Positions 20,919 to 32,091 of a stretch of 64,000 bases of DNA are shown here, one piece after another. The DNA lies in contig JAVIAB010000073.1 of the NCBI GenBank assembly GCA_032433765.1, positions 65,466,205 to 65,530,204 of the forward strand, read 5' to 3'. The stretch's first letter is position 1. Each line of letters starts with the position of its first letter. The DNA is from Megaustenia siamemsis (lineage: Eukaryota; Mollusca; Gastropoda; Stylommatophora; Ariophantidae). Made by a program: the position numbers and the translations under genes. A model generated the notes under the pieces. It searched no databases. It saw only the letters and a program-made list of their open reading frames with translations, and was not told the DNA's origin.

Positions 20919-21276
20919 CCCGATTTCTTTGGTAGGGCTATGAATATTAATTTGAGCATGTCGTCTGGTATATATCCGCTGTTGTAGATATCATTCAATA
21001 TTTTTGTTATTATTTATATTCCAAAATCACCCATGGCTTCAATCTCTTCTTTAGTTATATTATCTGGTCCAGGAGCTTTGCCTGCTTTCATATTGCTCAA
21101 GGCGTCTTCCACTTCATCTCTTAGTATTTCTGGTTCTTCTCCATTATCCTTAATATTTACTTCCGTTCGTTCATCATTATAAAGATCTTTAATGTATTCT
21201 GTCCATCGTTCCCTTAAGTTTTCTTGATCAATCAACAGTTGTTCTTCCTTTGATCTTAGGCATCCATTTTTTGATT
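20919..21276 (-). pseudogene. LINE B1 5' part
   Basis: Minus-strand RT N-terminal region: ERWTEYIKDLYND, then MKAGKAPGPDNITKEE (21014-21235), and in an adjoining frame YNSGYIPDDMLK and LPKKSGAI up to the palindrome. It carries at least one in-frame stop. It ends at the 5' truncation point 21276, beside the target duplication. Confidence 0.8.
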
Positions 21277-21286
21277 AATAACATAT

Positions 21287-21740
21287 ACTAATAATATAAT
21301 ATCAGGAGTGACATTTACAAATAATATAATGTCAGGAGTGAAATCTACTAATAATATAATGTCAGGAGTGAAATATACTCATTATATTATGTCAAGGAAT
21401 GACATCTACTAATAAAATAGTGTCAAGGAGTGTCATCTACTCATAATCTGACATCAGGATTGATATCTACTGCTTATGTAACGCTATGAATAACATCTAC
21501 TATGTAACATTATAAATGACATCTACTAACTTTGTAACATTATAAATAACATCTACTAACTATGTAACATTATAAATGACATCTACTAACTATGTAACAT
21601 TATAAATGACATCTACTAACTATGTAACATTATAAATGACATCTACTAACTATGTAACATTATAAATGACATCTACTAACTATGTAACATTATAAATGAC
21701 ATCTACTAACCATGTAACATTATAAATGACATCTACTAAT
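21287..21740. repeat. 30-bp minisatellite, degenerate then regular
   Basis: 21287-21440 has degenerate units with TAATATAATGTCAGGAGTGA. From 21480 regular 30-bp units TATGTAACATTATAAATGAC + ATCTACTAAC repeat about eight times. Sequence elements are shared with 8806-9513, so this is the other half of an array split by LINE B1. Confidence 0.9.
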
Positions 21741-21962
21741 TAACTAATGTATCAACTAAAAACAAAGCATGAAACGCCTATGAGTTTTCTGAAACACGGT
21801 AGAAGAGTAAAGAAGATAATAGCTCAGTTCATATACATGTTTCTCAACATGTATATGTACCTTTATTTGCTTTTCTTTTTATTTGTATACTCGCCTCTCC
21901 TCTTTATCGAAACTTCCGTTTTTGCAGTGTTTACAGTCTTTTTTTAATGTGTTTGTCTCCAG

Positions 21963-22146
21963 TGTGCGGCATTCGCCCAGCCTACTTCAAATCTGCAACT
22001 CGTGTGGTAGGTGGAGACGAGGCGAAGCCAGGGGCGTGGCCGTGGATGGCATCATTACATGGGGGCAGCGCCAAGACATTTTTCTGTGGAGCCACAATTA
22101 TTCATCCTCAGTGGATTCTCACGGCTGGACACTGCGTCGGCGGAGG
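21963..22146 (+). CDS. trypsin-like serine protease, activation/His exon
   Basis: Internal exon of a secreted S1-family (chymotrypsin fold) protease. The acceptor AG is at 21961-21962 after a T-rich tract; the donor GGTATGT gives exon end 22146. In frame it encodes CGIRP (the Cys that usually links the pro-segment to the catalytic chain), the cleavage site TRVVGGDEAKPGAWPW, a SLHGG segment, FCGATIIHPQWILTAGHC with the catalytic His, and VGG. TAGHC is a minor variant of TAAHC. It starts in phase 1 (two bases complete a split codon) and ends after two bases of a Gly codon, matching the exon at 34895. The upstream exon with a signal peptide was not found. Confidence 0.9.
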
Positions 22147-22744
22147 GTATGTTTCTCTGGTCTTTCGGCTGAAATAGGAGAATCAAAATGTCTCGTAGCT
22201 AATGAAGGGATGAAAGTAGTGTCATGTCATATGATGACGATAATGTGTGAAGGTTTACACCGCTCAGTGCTGTAATGTAATAACTAAAGATTAAGTGGAA
22301 AATATTATATTTCTTTACATTTATCTTCACTAAATGTACGAGATGACAAAATTGTGTCCAGCAAGAATGTGTCACAGTTGGGCTTTCACGTCAGCTGGTG
22401 GTTATTGTTCCATAAAAATGTCAACACTTTTAACACGTCTTGTGAAAGGCATCTCAAGACTTTGAATTAGAAGACGAATAGAACTTCACTCAGCAGAACA
22501 GAAATGTCTTTCGAGTACGATATACCTACATTCTATCCAGTCAAACTACACACATTATGATCATTGAGAACACAACAGAAAAGAACAGCTGCAAGAAGAG
22601 AACTAAGTATAAAACAGAAATTAACAGCTATATTAAGAGAAATCAGTGTATAATAAATTATTACAGCTATATCGTAAGGATTGGTAGAAGAACAGAACAG
22701 TACAGCCTATATTACAATAATTGAGACCACAACAACACATCTAT
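22147..22744. other. start of intron, with decayed 34-bp repeat units
   Basis: Intron sequence. From about 22550 it contains loose units of the AGAACAG...CAGCTATATTA type, the diverged edge of the 34-bp array better seen at 26075-26396 and 27838-28332. No gene. Confidence 0.5.
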
Positions 22745-23812
22745 ATTATAATTACTGTGACCATTTACTGTGTGTGTTTTTTCCATTGTTGTGATGGGGG
22801 TGCTTTTTATTGCACCCAGGGTTGTTCTGAGTGCCATTTTTTTGGATTTTGTCTAATTTTCCCTGGTTCGTCTTAGCAGCTGTTGCCCAGTAGCTTGAGG
22901 CATATTGGATGATTTTTCTGACTGCTCCAATGTAGACTTGTTTTAAGATCTTTTTGTTTATTTTCCAGGATAAACCAACTAGTTTTTTTTTTTTCATCAT
23001 TAGAGGTCTTTGGATGGCCTTTGCTTGAACTCTTTCAATATTGGGTTTGCGTGAGTCTAGAGTCAAGAGTGACCCCCAGAAATGCTGATGTGTCAGTTTG
23101 GGGTATTGAGAGGTTTCCCATGTTTATTAATGTGTTTTCTTTGTGTGGGGAAAGTGAGAAGATTGTGGCTAGAGTTCTCGTGTTTATTTTTAGACCCAAT
23201 GTCTTTGTCCAACGTTCTACCTTCTCCACTGTTTTTTTTTTTGGAACAGATAAGAGGCTGTAGTGACGTGTTCCACGGCTGCCCAGATAGCAAAGTCTGC
23301 GTGTAAGCTGAAACATGTTAGTGGCAGCATTTTGTTATGTCATTTATGTATATCAGGTGGATGCTATAACACTTCCCTGAGGGACCCCTTTCTTGTTTTC
23401 ACATTGGTTGTTCTTTGGAATAGGTAGCCTTTGATCCAGGAGAACATGTTTTGTGTGACTCCTGCATGTAGGATTTTCAGCATCAGTCCTTCCTTCCACA
23501 CATTGTCAAAGTACAGGAGATGTCAAAGAAAATAGCCATTAATTTATTTTTCTTTTGGAAGGCATTTTCAATGTCTTGTGTGGGATATGTCAGTTGGTCA
23601 TCTGAACCTCTGTTTTATCTGTACCTTGTTTTTGTCGGGGCAATGGGGTGAGTTGTTTTTTTCCAAGTGCCAGATAAGCCTTTTGTTGATCATCCTCTCC
23701 ATCAGTTTTCCACAAAATTGATGAGGCTTTTGGGTCTGTACTTTTTGGGATTCTTTTTGTCCTTTACTGATGTCAAGATGGGCTATGTATGGGCTTCCTA
23801 CCAGGTTGATGA
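22745..23812 (-). pseudogene. Jockey-like LINE, RT fragment
   Basis: Frames on the minus strand, in order: KLMERMI near 23700; KILHAG near 23470; a fragment of the QG..LF..YIND region near 23350; then VEKVERWTKTLGLKIN, FLGVTLDSRLT (23035-23316) and KQVYIGAVRKIIQYASSYWA, KLDKIQKN (22752-23066). This is the C-terminal half of a Jockey-type RT domain. It has several frameshifts and small deletions, and the catalytic box is lost. Both ends are truncated. Plus-strand frames here are shadows. Confidence 0.75.
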
Positions 23813-24437
23813 GACCTATTTTGTTTTAATTGCATTTAGTAGTTCTCTTTCCATTTTTAGTTGTTTCAAGACTTTATCATTTTTGTTCATTTCCTTCCAT
23901 CTAATTCTACCCATTGTTCTATATATCCACATTTCAAAAGCATCAATTTTCTGTTCGGTTTTCTTTTCTAATGTCCATGTTTCTGCCTCATACAGGAATG
24001 TAGAAAAGATATAAAACGTTGCTGTTCTTAGTTTTAGCCCTGGTGTTATTTGTTTTGATGTTATTTGTTTTGATGGGGGCCTCGGTAGCCTAGTTGGGAA
24101 AACCACCCGACGTTCGGACAACCCGTGTTCGATTCCCGCTGGGAGCAGTGTGAATTGTACTCGTGGTTGGAAATTTAAAAAAAAAATTACCCCCACGGTC
24201 GACCCAACCGTTGGCAGAAATGGGTACCAGGGTATTATCCTGGGAAGGTGAGGAATGTCGCTTCGCATCTGAGTTTCGATGCTTGAGACGACACTATACA
24301 GAAATATCCGAACATTTCTGAATAGGCGGCCGAGCACATATGGGTGGAAACTCGCGTGCTAAGACGCCGGTTCATGTCTCGTACTTTACCTTTACCTTTA
24401 TTTGTTTTGATGTTATTTGAGTACCAACTTTGGTTAA
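23813..24437 (-). pseudogene. LINE family A, minus copy split by a SINE
   Basis: Minus-strand frame 23816-24337 ends in family A sequence: ITPGLKLRTATFYIFSTFLY, ETWTLEKKTEQKIDAF, MWIYRTMGRIRWKE. The upstream part is interrupted at 24076-24397 by a SINE and resumes to about 24437. The palm motifs are absent. The 3' tail of the family (RGRPRLTW type) is also missing, because the copy stops at about 23813 next to the Jockey-like fragment. Confidence 0.75.
24076..24397 (+). mobile_element. tRNA-derived SINE (type 2), complete
   Basis: A 322-bp insertion between 15-bp direct repeats TTATTTGTTTTGATG (24061-24075 and 24398-24412). The head GGGGCCTCGGTAGCCTAGTTGG holds the A-box and GTGTTCGATTCCC the B-box of a pol III promoter. 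The body includes TGGGTACCAGGGTATT, and the 3' tail is CTTTACC repeats. The TGGGTACC body motif resembles the SINE at 36786. This identifies a distinct, complete SINE. Confidence 0.85.
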
Positions 24438-24676
24438 AGATTCTGAGGAGAAACTTGTTGGCGATGGGGCCCAGGTGTTAACAGCAATAATAAAATATAA
24501 CAAAAAGAACTCTACAACCATTGATATAAAAAGAGGAGTAAGTCAGTGATGCATCCTATCATCAAGCTTGTTCAATCTATACACTGAGCAAATCTTTAAA
24601 AACATCACAGAGATGCCAGGCTAAACATTAATGGAAAGATAATCAATAACCTAAGATATGCTGATGATACTATATT

Positions 24677-24981
24677 CATCATCATGTGCCATACCGGTTG
24701 GCGTAGGTGATCATATCCCTCCACAATCTTCTATCTACAGTGCATCGTATCAGTTCTGTTGTTGACTGTTTTCCATGCCATGACACCAAGCTATCTAGTA
24801 TTTTCTCTCTTTGTCGTCCGCGATCTCTCTTTCCTTTTATTTTGCCAGTTGTAACCAAGTATTCCAACTTTCCTCTTCTCATGATGTGCCCGAAAAATGT
24901 TGATTGCTTCTTTCTGATGTTTTTTAAGAGCTCCCTTTTTGTGTTGGTCTCTTTGAGAACTTCCTCATTGGTCTTTTTAGC
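24677..24981 (-). mobile_element. LINE family C 3' end, nested in LINE A
   Basis: A 305-bp, strongly 5'-truncated family C insertion on the minus strand. It is flanked by TGATACTATATT at 24665-24676 and 24982-24993. Its protein tail includes RGKLEYLVTTGKIKGKRDRG and DRRLWRDM (24682-24882). It interrupts the host LINE exactly at the YADD codons. Confidence 0.9.
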
Positions 24982-25257
24982 TGATACTATATTACTAGCA
25001 GAAAATCATAAAGATCTACAACAATTACTTAATGAAATAAACATGATAAGCAAAAAATATGAATTAGATATGAATATCAAAAAGACTAAAACTAGTATCA
25101 TAAACAAAGAAAACACTCAAAACCTACAAATGTAGGTAACACCTAACATACCTAACAAAGTTGAATGAATAGACCTGGAGACAGTTCAGAGCTACAACTA
25201 TCTTGGACATACTATAACAAGTGATGGAACATGTAATACTGAAATAAATATAAAAAT

Positions 25258-25396
25258 CATCACCATCAAGTATCGGGCCTGCTGGCGTAGGTGATCTTGT
25301 CTCTCAACAACTTTCGATCTCGGCTGCTATTTATCATTTCTGTTCTTGACCTTCTGCCAAGCCATTCTCTTAAGCTGTCTGTTATTTTTTCTCTTA
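25258..25396 (-). mobile_element. LINE family B 3' end, nested in LINE A
   Basis: Only 139 bp, matching the last bases of LINE B (compare 26397-26530). It is flanked by AAATATAAAAAT at 25246-25257 and 25397-25408, with an ATCATC tail. It is a very short 5'-truncated insertion, and the third LINE family in one stack. Confidence 0.9.
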
Positions 25397-26074
25397 AAAT
25401 ATAAAAATAGGAATGGCAAAAAATAATTGTAAGGCCATGAAAAATCTACTAACATCAAAACAAATAACACCAGGGCTAAAACTAAGAATGACAAAATGTT
25501 ATATCTTTTCTACATTCCTGTATGATGCAGAAACATGGACATTAGAAAAAAAAACCGAACAGAAAATTGAAGCTTTTGAAATGTGGATATATAGAACAAT
25601 GGGTAGAATTAGATGGAAGGAAATGAACAAAAATGATAAAGTCTTGAAACAACTAAAAATGGAAAGAGAACTACAAAATGCAATTCAAACACGACAAATT
25701 AGATTTTTGGGCATGCTAAAAGACACAATAGCTTACTAAAAGTATTCTTGGAAGCACAAATACGAGGTATATGAGGCAGACCAAGACTAACGTAGACGAG
25801 CAACATCAAAAGATGGACAAGTTAGCCAATGACAGCCTGAACCATCAAAGCAAGAGACAGAGCGGGATGGTGCTGCATGAAAGCCAACCTTCGATGCGGA
25901 GACGGCACTCAATAATGATGACCCGCAACTTGGAGAGCAGCTGTTGAAGTCCTCAATCATTATCCACTTGTAATTATTGAGTTAGATGTTCTTCAGATGG
26001 ATATCTTTGTTAGGGGTGAGAAGATGTTTGCATAAAGTGAGGTCTTTTTTCATGGTATCAGGCTGGTTTTATAT

Positions 26075-26396
26075 TCTGTGAAACTAGAACAATGCAGCTA
26101 AATTGTAATTACTGAGACAAGAACAATGCAGCTATATTGTAATTACTGAGACAAGAACAATACAGCTATATTATAATTACTGAGACTAGAACAATACAGC
26201 TATATTGTAATTACTGAGACAAGAACAATGCAACTATATTATAAGAGCTGAGAAAAGAAAAATGCAGATATATTATAAGGACTGAGACCACAACAATGCA
26301 TCTATATTATAAGGACTGAGACCACAACAATGCATCTATATTATAAGGACTGAGACCACAACAATGCAGGTATATTAAAAAGGCTGAGACCAGAAC
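26075..26396. repeat. 34-bp minisatellite, segment 1
   Basis: Units with AGAACAATGCAGCTATATTG and TAATTACTGAGACA-type ends, about 30-34 bp. It is continued after the LINE B2 insertion at 27838. The variants here are more diverged than in the later segments. Confidence 0.9.
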
Positions 26397-27837
26397 ATCA
26401 TCATCAAGTACCGGGCCTACTGGCGTAGGTGATCATGTCTCTCCACTACCTTCGATCTCGGCAGCTATTTATCATTTCTGTTGCTGACCGTCTGCCAAGC
26501 CATTCGCTTAAGCTGTCTGTTATTTTTTCTCTTTGCTTCCCTCTATCTCTTCGTCCCTCAATTTTTCCAGTTGTTACAATATATTCCAGTTGTTCTCTCC
26601 TCATTACATGGCCAAAAAATGATGATTGTCTCTTCCTAATATTGGAAATTAGTTCTCTTTTTGCTTTGACCTCTCTCAGAACATGTTCATTACTCTTCTT
26701 AGCTGTCCATGATACTCTCAACATTCTTCTGCAAAACCACATTTCTACAGACTCCAGTGATTTTCTTGTCTGATGTCCTATTGTCCATGATTCGCATCCA
26801 TATGTTAAAACTAGCTCTACATAACATTTAAGAACTCTTTTTCTTGTTTCTATTGTCAAAAATGGATTGCATAGTATCTTCCTCATTTTTTGGAAAGCTG
26901 CTTTTGCCTGAGCCATTCTGCATCTCACCTCCTTTGTACATCTTCCGTCTGAGGTTAACAAAGTTACCAAATATTTAAATGCATTTACCTGTTTTAATAT
27001 TGTTCCAGTAGTCTTTATTTTGCACTGAGGTGATGTCTTTTTCTTTGTTGTTACCATTACCTCTGTCTTTTTGTTGTTAAGGTTGAGTCCTTTATTTTTG
27101 CTTTCTTTCACTATAATGTCCAACATTTATTGTAACTCATTTTCACTCTTAACGATTAAGACTGTATCATCGGCATACCTTAGATTATTTATATTATGAC
27201 CTCCAATTGTTATTCCAGGCATGTCCCTTATGGATCTTAAAATAATCTCACTATAAACATTAAACAAATCTGGTGACAGCACACAACCTTGTCTAACACC
27301 CTGTTTTATTTGTTGAAACATTCCCAATTGGTTTCCAGTTCTTATAACCGCTGTTTGTTGCCAGTACATGTTCTTTATTATTCTTAGATCTTTGCTGTCT
27401 ACGTTTATGCTTCCTAAAATTTTGATTATTTCTTGGTGCTTTACTTTGTCAAATGCCTTGGTGTAATCTATGAAACATAGGTATATATCTGTTTTCACCT
27501 CTATGGCTCTTTCTACTAAAGATCTTATGATATAAATGGCATTGCTTGTTCCTTTATCTCTAACAAAACCACACTGTTCATCACTAATTTCTGGACTGAT
27601 TTTGTTTCGCACTCTTCGCATGATGATTCTTAGTAATATCTTAGTCATATGACTCATAAGGCTTATTGTGCGATGATCATCGCATTCAATCGCACCCGAT
27701 TTCTTTGGTAGGGCTATGAATATTGATTTGAGCATGTCGTCTGGTATATATCCGCTGTTGTAGATATCATTCAATATTTTTGTTATTATTTCTATTCCAA
27801 AATCACCCATGACTTCAATCTCTTCTTTAGTTATAAC
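26397..27837 (-). mobile_element. LINE family B copy 2
   Basis: A 5'-truncated non-LTR retrotransposon within the 34-bp array. The flanks CTGAGACCAGAAC (26384-26396) and CTGAAACCAGAAC (27838-27850) are a 13-bp duplication with one mismatch. The frame runs from ITKEEIE through motif A FIDYTKAFD, motif [14 protein letters not shown] and motif C RYADDTVLI (27127-27852). One in-frame stop follows at 27127-27129, a GAA to TAA change relative to copy 1. It then continues to the C-terminus (26446-27126). This is the best preserved family B RT here, inactivated mainly by that stop and by truncation. Confidence 0.92.
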
Positions 27838-28332
27838 CTGAAACCAGAACAATACAGCTATATTATAAAGGCTGAGACCAGAACAATACAGCTATATTAT
27901 AAAGGCTGAGACCAGAACAATACAGCTTAATTATAAAGGCTGAGACCAGAACAATACAGCTATATTATAAAGGCTGAAACCAGAACAATACAGCTATATT
28001 ATAAAGGCTGAGACCAAAACAATACAGCTATAGCATAAGGGCTGAGACCAGAACAATACAGCTATATTATAAGGGCTGAGACCAGAACAATGCAGCTATA
28101 TTATAAGGGCTGAGACCAGAACAATGCAGCTATATTATAAGGGCTGAGACCAGAACAATGCAGCTATATTATAAGGGCTGAGACCAGAACAATGCAGCTA
28201 TATTATAAGGGCTGAGACCAGAACAATGCAGCTATATTATAAGGATTGAGAGCAGATCAGAATAGCTATTTGAAAAGGATTGAGAGCAGACCAGGATAGC
28301 TATATACGGATTGAGAGCAGAACAGGACATCT
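27838..28332. repeat. 34-bp minisatellite, segment 2
   Basis: Regular units GGCTGAGACCAGAACAATAC + AGCTATATTATAAA (34 bp). They shift at about 28240 to the GGATTGAGAGCAGA variant that dominates segment 3. Confidence 0.93.
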
Positions 28333-28723
28333 TATACTCATATCACTTATATTCATCCTTGTTGACTGCACTATTGAACGCGTAAAAAAAATGGCCGTTT
28401 GTTTACGCCGGTCTGTCGTCAATGACGTGTAATTCATTTCATTTGTCGAAGGCTCACAGTGTATCCGCGTGCTGTAGAGATATTTACTGGAGTTGGCCAT
28501 TTTATAACGTGGAAACGGGTTCTGGACCGTGCGACTAAGTAAGTGCACGTGAGTCTGGACCATCCAAAGCGTCAACGTTCAGCGACGTTCATCATGACGA
28601 CGGTAAGTGTAAGTTTTTAGATGCAGCCCAAACGACATCATCGAAAAAGGAAACACGACGGGGCAAGAGAGGTGGCATTAAACTGTCAAAGTGTGAGAGG
28701 CTAGGCCTAAAATATGAGCGCGT

Positions 28724-29327
28724 TACTTATTGGAATTGTGGGTCCATTAAACAACGACGGCCCATTCTTGATAAGCTACTGTGCGGCGCCGATATAATGG
28801 TTTTGCAAGAAACTCTTCTTGGTGACAGGACAGTAAGTACTCCTGGCTTTCATTGTTTTTACAATAGACGACACCTTGGGCAGGCCATCCTTGTGCGCAA
28901 CAATATGATGGCAGCTGAGGTTGATATGTCTGTGTGGAACAATGCAGAATTGCAGGTACATGCGGTTAGGGTGCAGACCCCAGTTCATTTCGTGATTGTT
29001 AATGTGTACGCCTGTAATGGGAAGGTGAACACACAACAATGGCAGAATCTCTTCGAGTTCAATGAAGAGAATGTCATTCTCTGCGGAGACTTTAATGCTA
29101 GAGGAAACCAGTGGGGTAACGTCATAACCAACAAGCAGGGAGAAGACCTAGAGAACGCACTAGTGTCAGTCGATTTAGTGTGCTTGAATGATGGAAGGGC
29201 AACAAGAATTACCACTCGAACAGGGGACTCTGATAGTGTCATAGACCTGGCACTGGTGTCTTCCACCTTCGCACCGGTTTGCAGGTGGAGTGCACTGGGA
29301 TTCCACGGAAGTGATCACTATCCATGA
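28724..29327 (+). pseudogene. APE-type endonuclease of the I-like LINE
   Basis: Apurinic-endonuclease-like nickase that cuts target DNA. It reads YWNCGSI (N), QETLL (E), HFVIVNVYA, CGDFNARGNQWG (D, N), DLVCLNDG and GSDHYP (SDH). All catalytic motifs are visible. A TGA stop follows HYP at 29325-29327, after which the linker to the RT continues in another frame (PWWNVDVEEAWRS near 29470). The start upstream of 28797 is not defined by a good Met. Confidence 0.85.
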
Positions 29328-29579
29328 GTCCTCCTAATTGAGAAAAGCAGAAATAAAAGCCAGAAAAGAAAGCTCCAAACATTCAACTACGAGAAAACAC
29401 ACCAGGACATCATTAACAAAATCAGACATAGGAAACAGAGCGCCCCTCGTAGGAGGCAGGAGAGATAGACGCAGCCACCTTGGTGGAACGTAGATGTCGA
29501 GGAAGCTTGGCGGAGCAAGAGACAAACGGTCAAGACATGGCAGAAAGCTAGAAGGAAGGGAAGAACACAACCTGAGCTC

Positions 29580-30662
29580 TTGAAGTGTCTGAAAGTAGAG
29601 GTCGACCAAAAAATGATGCACTTTAAACTATGCGCTAAGCAGGCTAAGGATGCCAAATGGGATGACTTCTGTAAAAAAGTGTGCTCAGAAAAATCGCTCG
29701 CCACATTCTGGCGCCTTCATCAGAGCACGAATGGCACAACACGACACAGAAGCATATCAGACTTTCAGAGCACAGGCCGGATATGGCACAAATCTGATGA
29801 GAGCAAAGGGAAGTCCCTGCTTGCCCGCTACATTGAGCAGACGGACCAAAGAAATGAGGCTGTAAAAATGAGGATACGGGGATCGCTGTCAAAATTGTGT
29901 AAGGATGTAGGGCTGGAAGAAGATCTCACAATCACAACCGATACCATTCGCACCACACTTAAAAGGTCACACAAGACTGCTCCTGGTCCAGATGGTGTTC
30001 GGTACGATGACATAGGCAATTTAGCTGACGACTTGACAAAACTGGCCAATGAGTTTAATGCCAGTATTCGGAGTGGCCAGATTAAGGAGGAGTGGCTACA
30101 CAGCTACTTAATACCGCTACTGAAGCCAAACAAGGACCATTCTCAGATCAGTGCCTACAGAATCATCACAATGCAGAAAACTGCGGGCAAGCTGCTGGAG
30201 AAAATAGTTGCCCGTGTCCTCACCTGTCACCTTGAACAGAAACGTGTATTCCCACCCACACTTGGAGGTTATAGATATAACAAAGAGACATGGCTCAATG
30301 CGGCAGTATTTGCCTATAACGTCTTCGAAGGCTTCCACAGACGAGAGGAGACATGTGCTGCTGCTATAGATCTGGAGGATGCATACGACAGGGTACCATT
30401 TGAATATCTCATGCATATGCTCCTCAAACTGGCGGTGCACCCCTTCCTCATTAGATGGATCGCCGCGGCACTGTTTCAGAGGAAGGTGATACTCAGATGT
30501 GGATTTTGGTCTTCCGAGCCAACAACCATTTGCCCAGGGCTGCTACAAGGCTCACCATTGTCACCAGTTCTATTTAACGTGTACACAATAACGATCACGG
30601 AACAACAGCTGGATGGGAGGGGAAGAACTATGACTTTTGCTGATGATATTCTGGTATATCGA
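29580..30662 (+). pseudogene. reverse transcriptase of the I-like LINE
   Basis: Open for 361 codons. KTAPGPDGVRYDDI is the N-terminal RT motif, AAIDLEDAYDRV motif A with its catalytic Asp, LLQGSPLSPVLFNVYT motif B, and TFADDILVY motif C with both Asp residues. A TAG stop comes just after motif C (30663). The thumb region then continues in shifted frames (30728-30958, 30898 onward). The palm is intact, so it was active until recently. Confidence 0.88.
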
Positions 30663-30897
30663 TAGGGAAGAGACAGACGGGGAATCGCTTCCACAATGCA
30701 ATACGAACTCGATCGCATTTCTTCCTAGTGTGGGGTATCACAGGTGCCGTGGTTAATCCTAATAAAGCATCAGTTTCATGGTTCTCCCTTAACAATCATA
30801 TCGTTCATACGACCACACCGGTAGTACGAATGGGAACTGATGAGGTGACCAGGGACAAGTTGATGACATACCTTGAAGTTAAGTTTGGTCGCAGCCT

Positions 30898-32091
30898 GTG
30901 TTTTCGGGACCACGTCGACCATGTGATAACAAAATCCCGCAAAGGATTAGCCGCCTGAAGGTCATGGCAGCTGCCAACATCGAGCAGAGGCTACTTACTC
31001 TTCTGTTCCAGGGATTAGTCCTCGCACCTATCGAATATACCCTGGCAATTCTTACTGTCAGTACGACTCAAATTGATAGGCTGGAGAAAATACAAAATGA
31101 AGCCATGCGCATTATCCTGGGATGTACGAGGGACACTCCCTGTGTGGCAATGAGGTATCTTCTTGACTTTCCAACCATGGATGACAGAATCAAGATCTGG
31201 AGAGCACGAGCTTACCTGAAGATTAGTACAGATACAGAGCATCCATTGCACCACGTGCTCAACACAGAGAAAGGTGACAGGCTAAAAAGAGGCAAATCAT
31301 GGGTGGGCCGAGCAGAAGATGTCATCAAACAGGTCTGTGGGCTTACCAATATCAGCGTTGGTGAGGAGTGGATACCGGTGCCTACGTCATTCAAGGGGAC
31401 TTTCTCATGTATTGTCACACTCGACAGGAAAAGTAGGGAACAGAACCCGGTCGTGGTTAATGCTGAGGTCAACGGTCTCATCTGCGATAACACCGATGAG
31501 AAATATGCAGTCATCTATACAGACGGATCTTTAAGACGACACCAAAGAAGTGCATGGGCATTTACAGCACGCTCGGCAGGCAGAATAGTCTACGAAGACA
31601 GTAGTGCATACGTCGTGACCACGAGTAGCATGGCAATGGAGGCGATGGCAGTGACCAAGGCATTCAAATGGTTAGAGTCACAAGACTACACCCACGCATG
31701 TATACTGAGTGATTCGATGAGCATGATAAAAAAAGTGGATGCGGGCTCTGTACGCATGCAATGGGTAGAGTCGTTGCAGAAATCCAAAATACGTAAGGTC
31801 ACCTTTGTCTATGTCTCTGGACATGCGGGAGTACGGGGAAATGAATGGGCGGACAGGTTGGCTAGCTGTGCTGTCGTTGAGGACGGGCAACCAATGGATC
31901 GGGCGGACATCATCAATGCCCTCCGAGATGTGGGAAGAGCACAGGACTTCGACAAACACAGATCCACGTCACTTCTTCGGATGATGGAAATGGGAGTTAA
32001 GTTGGGCACAGCCAGAAATGAGACACTTAGTGGCCGTGTAAGAAGACTTATCAACCAACATAAACTGGAGTCGTCAGTCGCTGGACACTGA
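30898..32091 (+). pseudogene. thumb and RNase H region of the I-like LINE
   Basis: A 397-codon frame. QRLLTLLFQGLVLAPIEYTL, RLEKIQNEAMRIILGCTRDT and MRYLLDFPTM form the region after the RT. Ribonuclease H follows from about 31500, with IYTDGSLRR (D), MAMEAMAVTKAF (E), LSDSMSMIKK (D) and SGHAGVRGNEWADRLA (H, D). All four acidic RNase H residues are present. A C-terminal helix-rich tail ends at 32091. No CCHC knuckle was seen. Confidence 0.88.

Larger units (their letters stand above)
9524..21276 (-). mobile_element. LINE family B copy 1, split by two later insertions
   Basis: One non-LTR insertion on the minus strand. It is bounded by a 10-bp target duplication AATAACATAT at 9514-9523 and 21277-21286, with an ATCATC tail at 9524. 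LINE sequence occupies 9524-9669, 11280-12434 and 20919-21276. Between these pieces lie a Cys-rich cassette (9670-11279) and a palindromic element (12435-20912). Joining the pieces gives the same order as the uninterrupted copy at 26397-27837. The RT core is decayed: the YADD position reads stop-VDD near 11920. The 5' end extends about 240 bases further than in copy 2 and includes KAPGPDNITKEE. Confidence 0.9.
24485..25920 (+). pseudogene. LINE family A, plus copy with two nested LINEs
   Basis: RT core to 3' end. LFNLYTEQIFKNI and the start of the YADD site (to 24676) come first; after a nested insert it continues DTILLAENHKDLQQLL and MNIKKTKT (24982-25257). After a second insert it resumes with ITPGLKLRMTKCYIFSTFLY, WTLEKKTEQKIEAFEMWIYR (25413-25739). 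A tail ends GGAGACGGCACTCAATAATG at about 25920. The intact tail of the same family is at 62350-62612. Several stops make it inactive. Confidence 0.85.

Noticed and set aside
24076..24397. tRNA gene
   Set aside because: Flanking 15-bp target duplication, long body and CTTTACC tail show a SINE.
28985..31959. Minus-strand frames opposite the I-like LINE
   Set aside because: Shadows of the plus-strand endonuclease, RT and RNase H, which carry all the motifs.
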